64,000 bases of DNA, taken from contig QANT01000767.1 in assembly GCA_003254885.1 (NCBI GenBank), positions 1 to 64,000 on the forward strand, given 5' to 3'. A model generated the notes under the pieces. The model was not told the origin of the DNA. It saw nothing but the letters and a program-made list of their open reading frames with translations, and did no database searches. Of the stretch, positions 61,379-64,000 are shown in pieces. Source of the stretch: Purshia tridentata (Eukaryota; Streptophyta; Magnoliopsida; Rosales; Rosaceae). The number at the start of each line of letters is the position of its first letter. The stretch's first letter is position 1. Position numbers and translations under genes: made by a program.

Positions 61379-64000
61379 TCACCAGTAATCACCACAAGAG
61401 CAGCTTCGATCCCTGAAACGATGGAACCGATTTGCATCTCTCAACACAATCTCTCGTTGAGAAACCTTGGGAATGTATTTGACTGCATTGTGGCAATCTC
61501 CACAAACTCTAAGGTTTTTAATCACCCGAATGGTTGAGCATGGAGGAGTGCTTATGAGTCCATAAGCTATTGCTAGCTTCTCACTGTGGTAATACAGAGA
61601 ACGCTGTTTTTACTCTTCTTCAACATCAACCAGCACAAACTCTGTATCAGGGACATACCCTTCTTCGCCAATCTGTTTCATCAACTCCTCCACCTTGTCA
61701 TATATCAAATCAGCTTCTGGATGGGATTTATCATCTACCACAAACAAATGGACCTTGTTTTTCACATCCACCCAGCTGAATCCTGGATCTTTCTTTACAT
61801 TCTTCTTCTTCATCATTTCTCTAGCATCTTTCACAACATCCCACTGGTTGGCAGCAGCATAGATATTAGATAAAAGAACGTAGGCGGATGAGTCAGATGG
61901 CTCCATGGCCAAGAGCTGTGCTGCTACTCGTTTTCCGGCTTCTGTGTCCCCTTTAACCCTACAAGCACCAAGCAAGGCTCTATACATTGAAGCAGAAGCT
62001 TCAAATGGCATTGATGCTATCAGCTTTTCTGCCTCTTGAACGCGCCCTGCACGGCCAAGGGCATCAACTAGACAAGAGTAATGCTCAATTTCAGGTTCAA
62101 CGCCGTAATGTTTTTGCATTGAAGAAAAATACTCATAAGCTTCAGAAACTAAACCAGAATGGCTACAAGCAGAAAGAACTCCAATGAAAGTAACTCTATC
62201 AGGCTCAATTAGATTAGATTTCATGACCCTGAAAAGGTTTAGTGCTTCTTCAGCATTTCCATGTTGTGCTAAACCCACCAGCATGGCATTCCACAGGGCA
62301 ATGTTCCTAACATCCATCCTTCTGAATAAACGATATGCATCTTCTATGTTACCACACTTGGCATACATGTCAACAAGTGATGTTGCAACAAAAGGGTCCA
62401 ACGAAAAATCCAACTTTATCACATCTGCATGTGTCTGTTTCCCTTGTTCCAGGGCTGTCAGACAAGAGCTGGCTTTGACAAGGGTAGCAAAGGTATACTC
62501 ATCAGGCTGAACTCCCGACTGCCTCATCTGATGGTATATAGAAAGAGAGCGTTCTTCATCTCCATTTTCTACGCATCCTGAGATCATAGTTGTCCATGCA
62601 ACACCATCAGGTGCAGGGATGTCATTGAAAACTGTGTGTGCACTTCCCATGTCTCCACATTTAATATACATATCTAGAATACAGCTGTTAACACATAAAT
62701 CCAGAGAAAACCCTGTTTTTATGGCATGAGCATGAATTTGCCTCCCTGGTCCCAACGCTACAAGGCAACTAGTGGCCTTGGCCACAGTTGCCAAAGTAAT
62801 CTCATCTACACTCTCTCCACCCTCATGCATCATCCTCATAAGTTCCAATGCTTTGTGACTTTCCTTACTCATTATATACCCAAACATCATTGCATTCCAA
62901 GATGCCAGATCAAATTTAAGTTTGTTTCCTAGAAGGGCCTCTGCCTCCGCCATCTTTCCGTTTCTAGAATAAACATCAATAAGAGCCGTTGAAACATAAC
63001 TTTCAGCAACGATTCCGGTTTTTATTGCATGAACATGAATCTGTTTACTGGCATACAACCCTTCTTCAAGCGAAGAGCAACCCCTTAGAACACTTGCGAT
63101 TGTAAACTGATCAGGTCTCAAACCATCATGTAATAAACCTATGAATAGGTTTACCGATTCCTCTCCTAAACCACTTTGCGCACAACAAGATATCATTGAG
63201 TTCCATGAAATTAAGTCCACTTCTTCCATGTGATTGAACACTTTTCTAGCAAAATAAACAGAAGGAGCCTTTGAATACATGTTGATAAGGCTATTTGCAA
63301 CAGAAGTAACAGAATCAAAACCTGATTTCAAAGCAACGCCATGAATCTGTTGCCCCAACTCCCAATCATTTGTACCTGCAACAGCAGATGGAATAATAAC
63401 TAATGTCACACTGTCATACTGTACTTTTGTTCTAATCATATTTCTAAAACAGTCTATAGCACGCCAATTGTCACCCGCTTGAATATACTCAGACAACCTT
63501 TTGTTCCATGAATATATGTCTGAATTAGTATCATACAAAAACAATTTTGTCGCATATGCTTGAACCTGCTCCATGTGCCTCCTGCCTTCATCAGAATCAA
63601 CTTTATGAATCCCACTAAGAACAGAACGCACACTAACATCGTCAGGACGTAATCCACTCCTATGAAACTCAGAGAAGAAAGTAAATCCATCTTTCTCAAG
63701 ACCCATTTCCAAATATGCCTTGAGCATTGTATTCCACAACACCACATCCCTATCCAGCATCCCATCAAACAAAACACGAGCCTCCTTAATTCTTCTGAGT
63801 TTAGAATATATGTTCACAAGAGCACCAGAAACAAACACATCCCATTCCAATCCAATTTTAACAGCATAGCCATGAACAACCTCGGAAGCACATACGTGGC
63901 CTGAGAGCAAACACAGCTTTAAGACCGGCGCCAAAGTCAGTCGACTAGTAAAAATAACAGACTCGCGAAGACGGCGGAAAAGATTAAAACCCTCTTGAAC
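61379..64000 (-). pseudogene. PPR-DYW gene, At4g33170-like, with an in-frame stop before the DYW domain (5' end beyond window)
   Basis: The frame is open from the window edge (64000) to a TAA at 61610-61612, about 796 codons, then continues in the same frame without further interruption for 76 codons to a TGA at 61379-61381. The first part is a PLS-type PPR array (repeated VSNSLI/VATSLVDMYAKCG/ISWNSMI/PDEYTFATLVKA words) with E and E+ motifs (IEHYSCLVDALGRAG, KDPGFSWVDVKNK). The part after the stop is a complete DYW deaminase domain: YYHSEKLA (HxE), CGDCH (CxxCH) and terminal CSCGDYW. Resemblance to Arabidopsis At4g33170 (990 aa) is strong; there [20 protein letters not shown] is continuous, whereas here the codon after VDVEEE is TAA. 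Such proteins edit organellar RNA. It may be a recent pseudogene, a DYW-less protein, or a base-call error. The stretch 61613-64000 would still encode a PPR-E+ protein. Confidence 0.85.

Overview
The window is nuclear DNA from a flowering plant, most likely a rosid eudicot. A Rosaceae genome such as Prunus is my guess from overall protein resemblance, not a proven assignment. The evidence for a plant is many short AT-rich GT-AG introns, single-copy plant gene families (Dicer-like 3, a DYW-type PPR protein, a 3-ketoacyl-CoA synthase, a reticulon-fused sterol dehydrogenase), telo-box and site II promoter motifs, and small MITE-like transposons. I see no rRNA, tRNA or CRISPR array. Gene models were built by hand from open frames, splice sites and phase; every multi-exon model quoted closes in frame.

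Layout. 0.7-4.9 kb (+): a membrane-anchored MYND/USP deubiquitinase of the UBP18/19 type. 7.4-8.6 kb (+): an F-box protein. 9.3-10.4 kb (+): a RING-H2 E3 ligase (AIP2 type). 11.2-14.1 kb (+): a probably plastid DUF1350 protein with a hydrolase-like serine motif. 14-20.7 kb: a gene-poor stretch with nested tandem repeats and a foldback element. 20.9-22.9 kb (+): an unrecognised Gln-rich protein. 23.6-26.2 kb (-): an FMO1-like flavin monooxygenase. 26.4-29.7 kb: intergenic. 29.7-30.65 kb: a non-autonomous hAT element inserted in the last codons of a small secreted-protein gene (30.6-31.1 kb, -). 31.7-34.1 kb (-): a KCS. 35.2-39.1 kb (-): an SNM1-like UBZ/SAM/metallo-beta-lactamase nuclease, head-to-head with a 3beta-HSD/reticulon gene (40.1-43.8 kb, +). 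46.0-49.3 kb (+): a BRCT protein with a U12-type AT-AC intron. 50.5-60.1 kb (-): a 25-exon DCL3. 61.4-64.0 kb (-): the 3' part of an At4g33170-like PPR-DYW gene whose DYW domain is cut off by an in-frame stop.

Functional themes. There is no operon-like system. Three ubiquitin-pathway genes lie within 10 kb, two DNA-repair-type genes (SNM1-like, BRCT) lie within 14 kb, and two lipid genes (KCS, sterol dehydrogenase) flank the SNM1-like gene. I regard these as chance neighbours. The most notable points are the transposon that supplies a host stop codon, the nonsense-split PPR-DYW gene, the AT-AC intron, and a DCL3 helicase with an intact Walker A but an altered motif VI.
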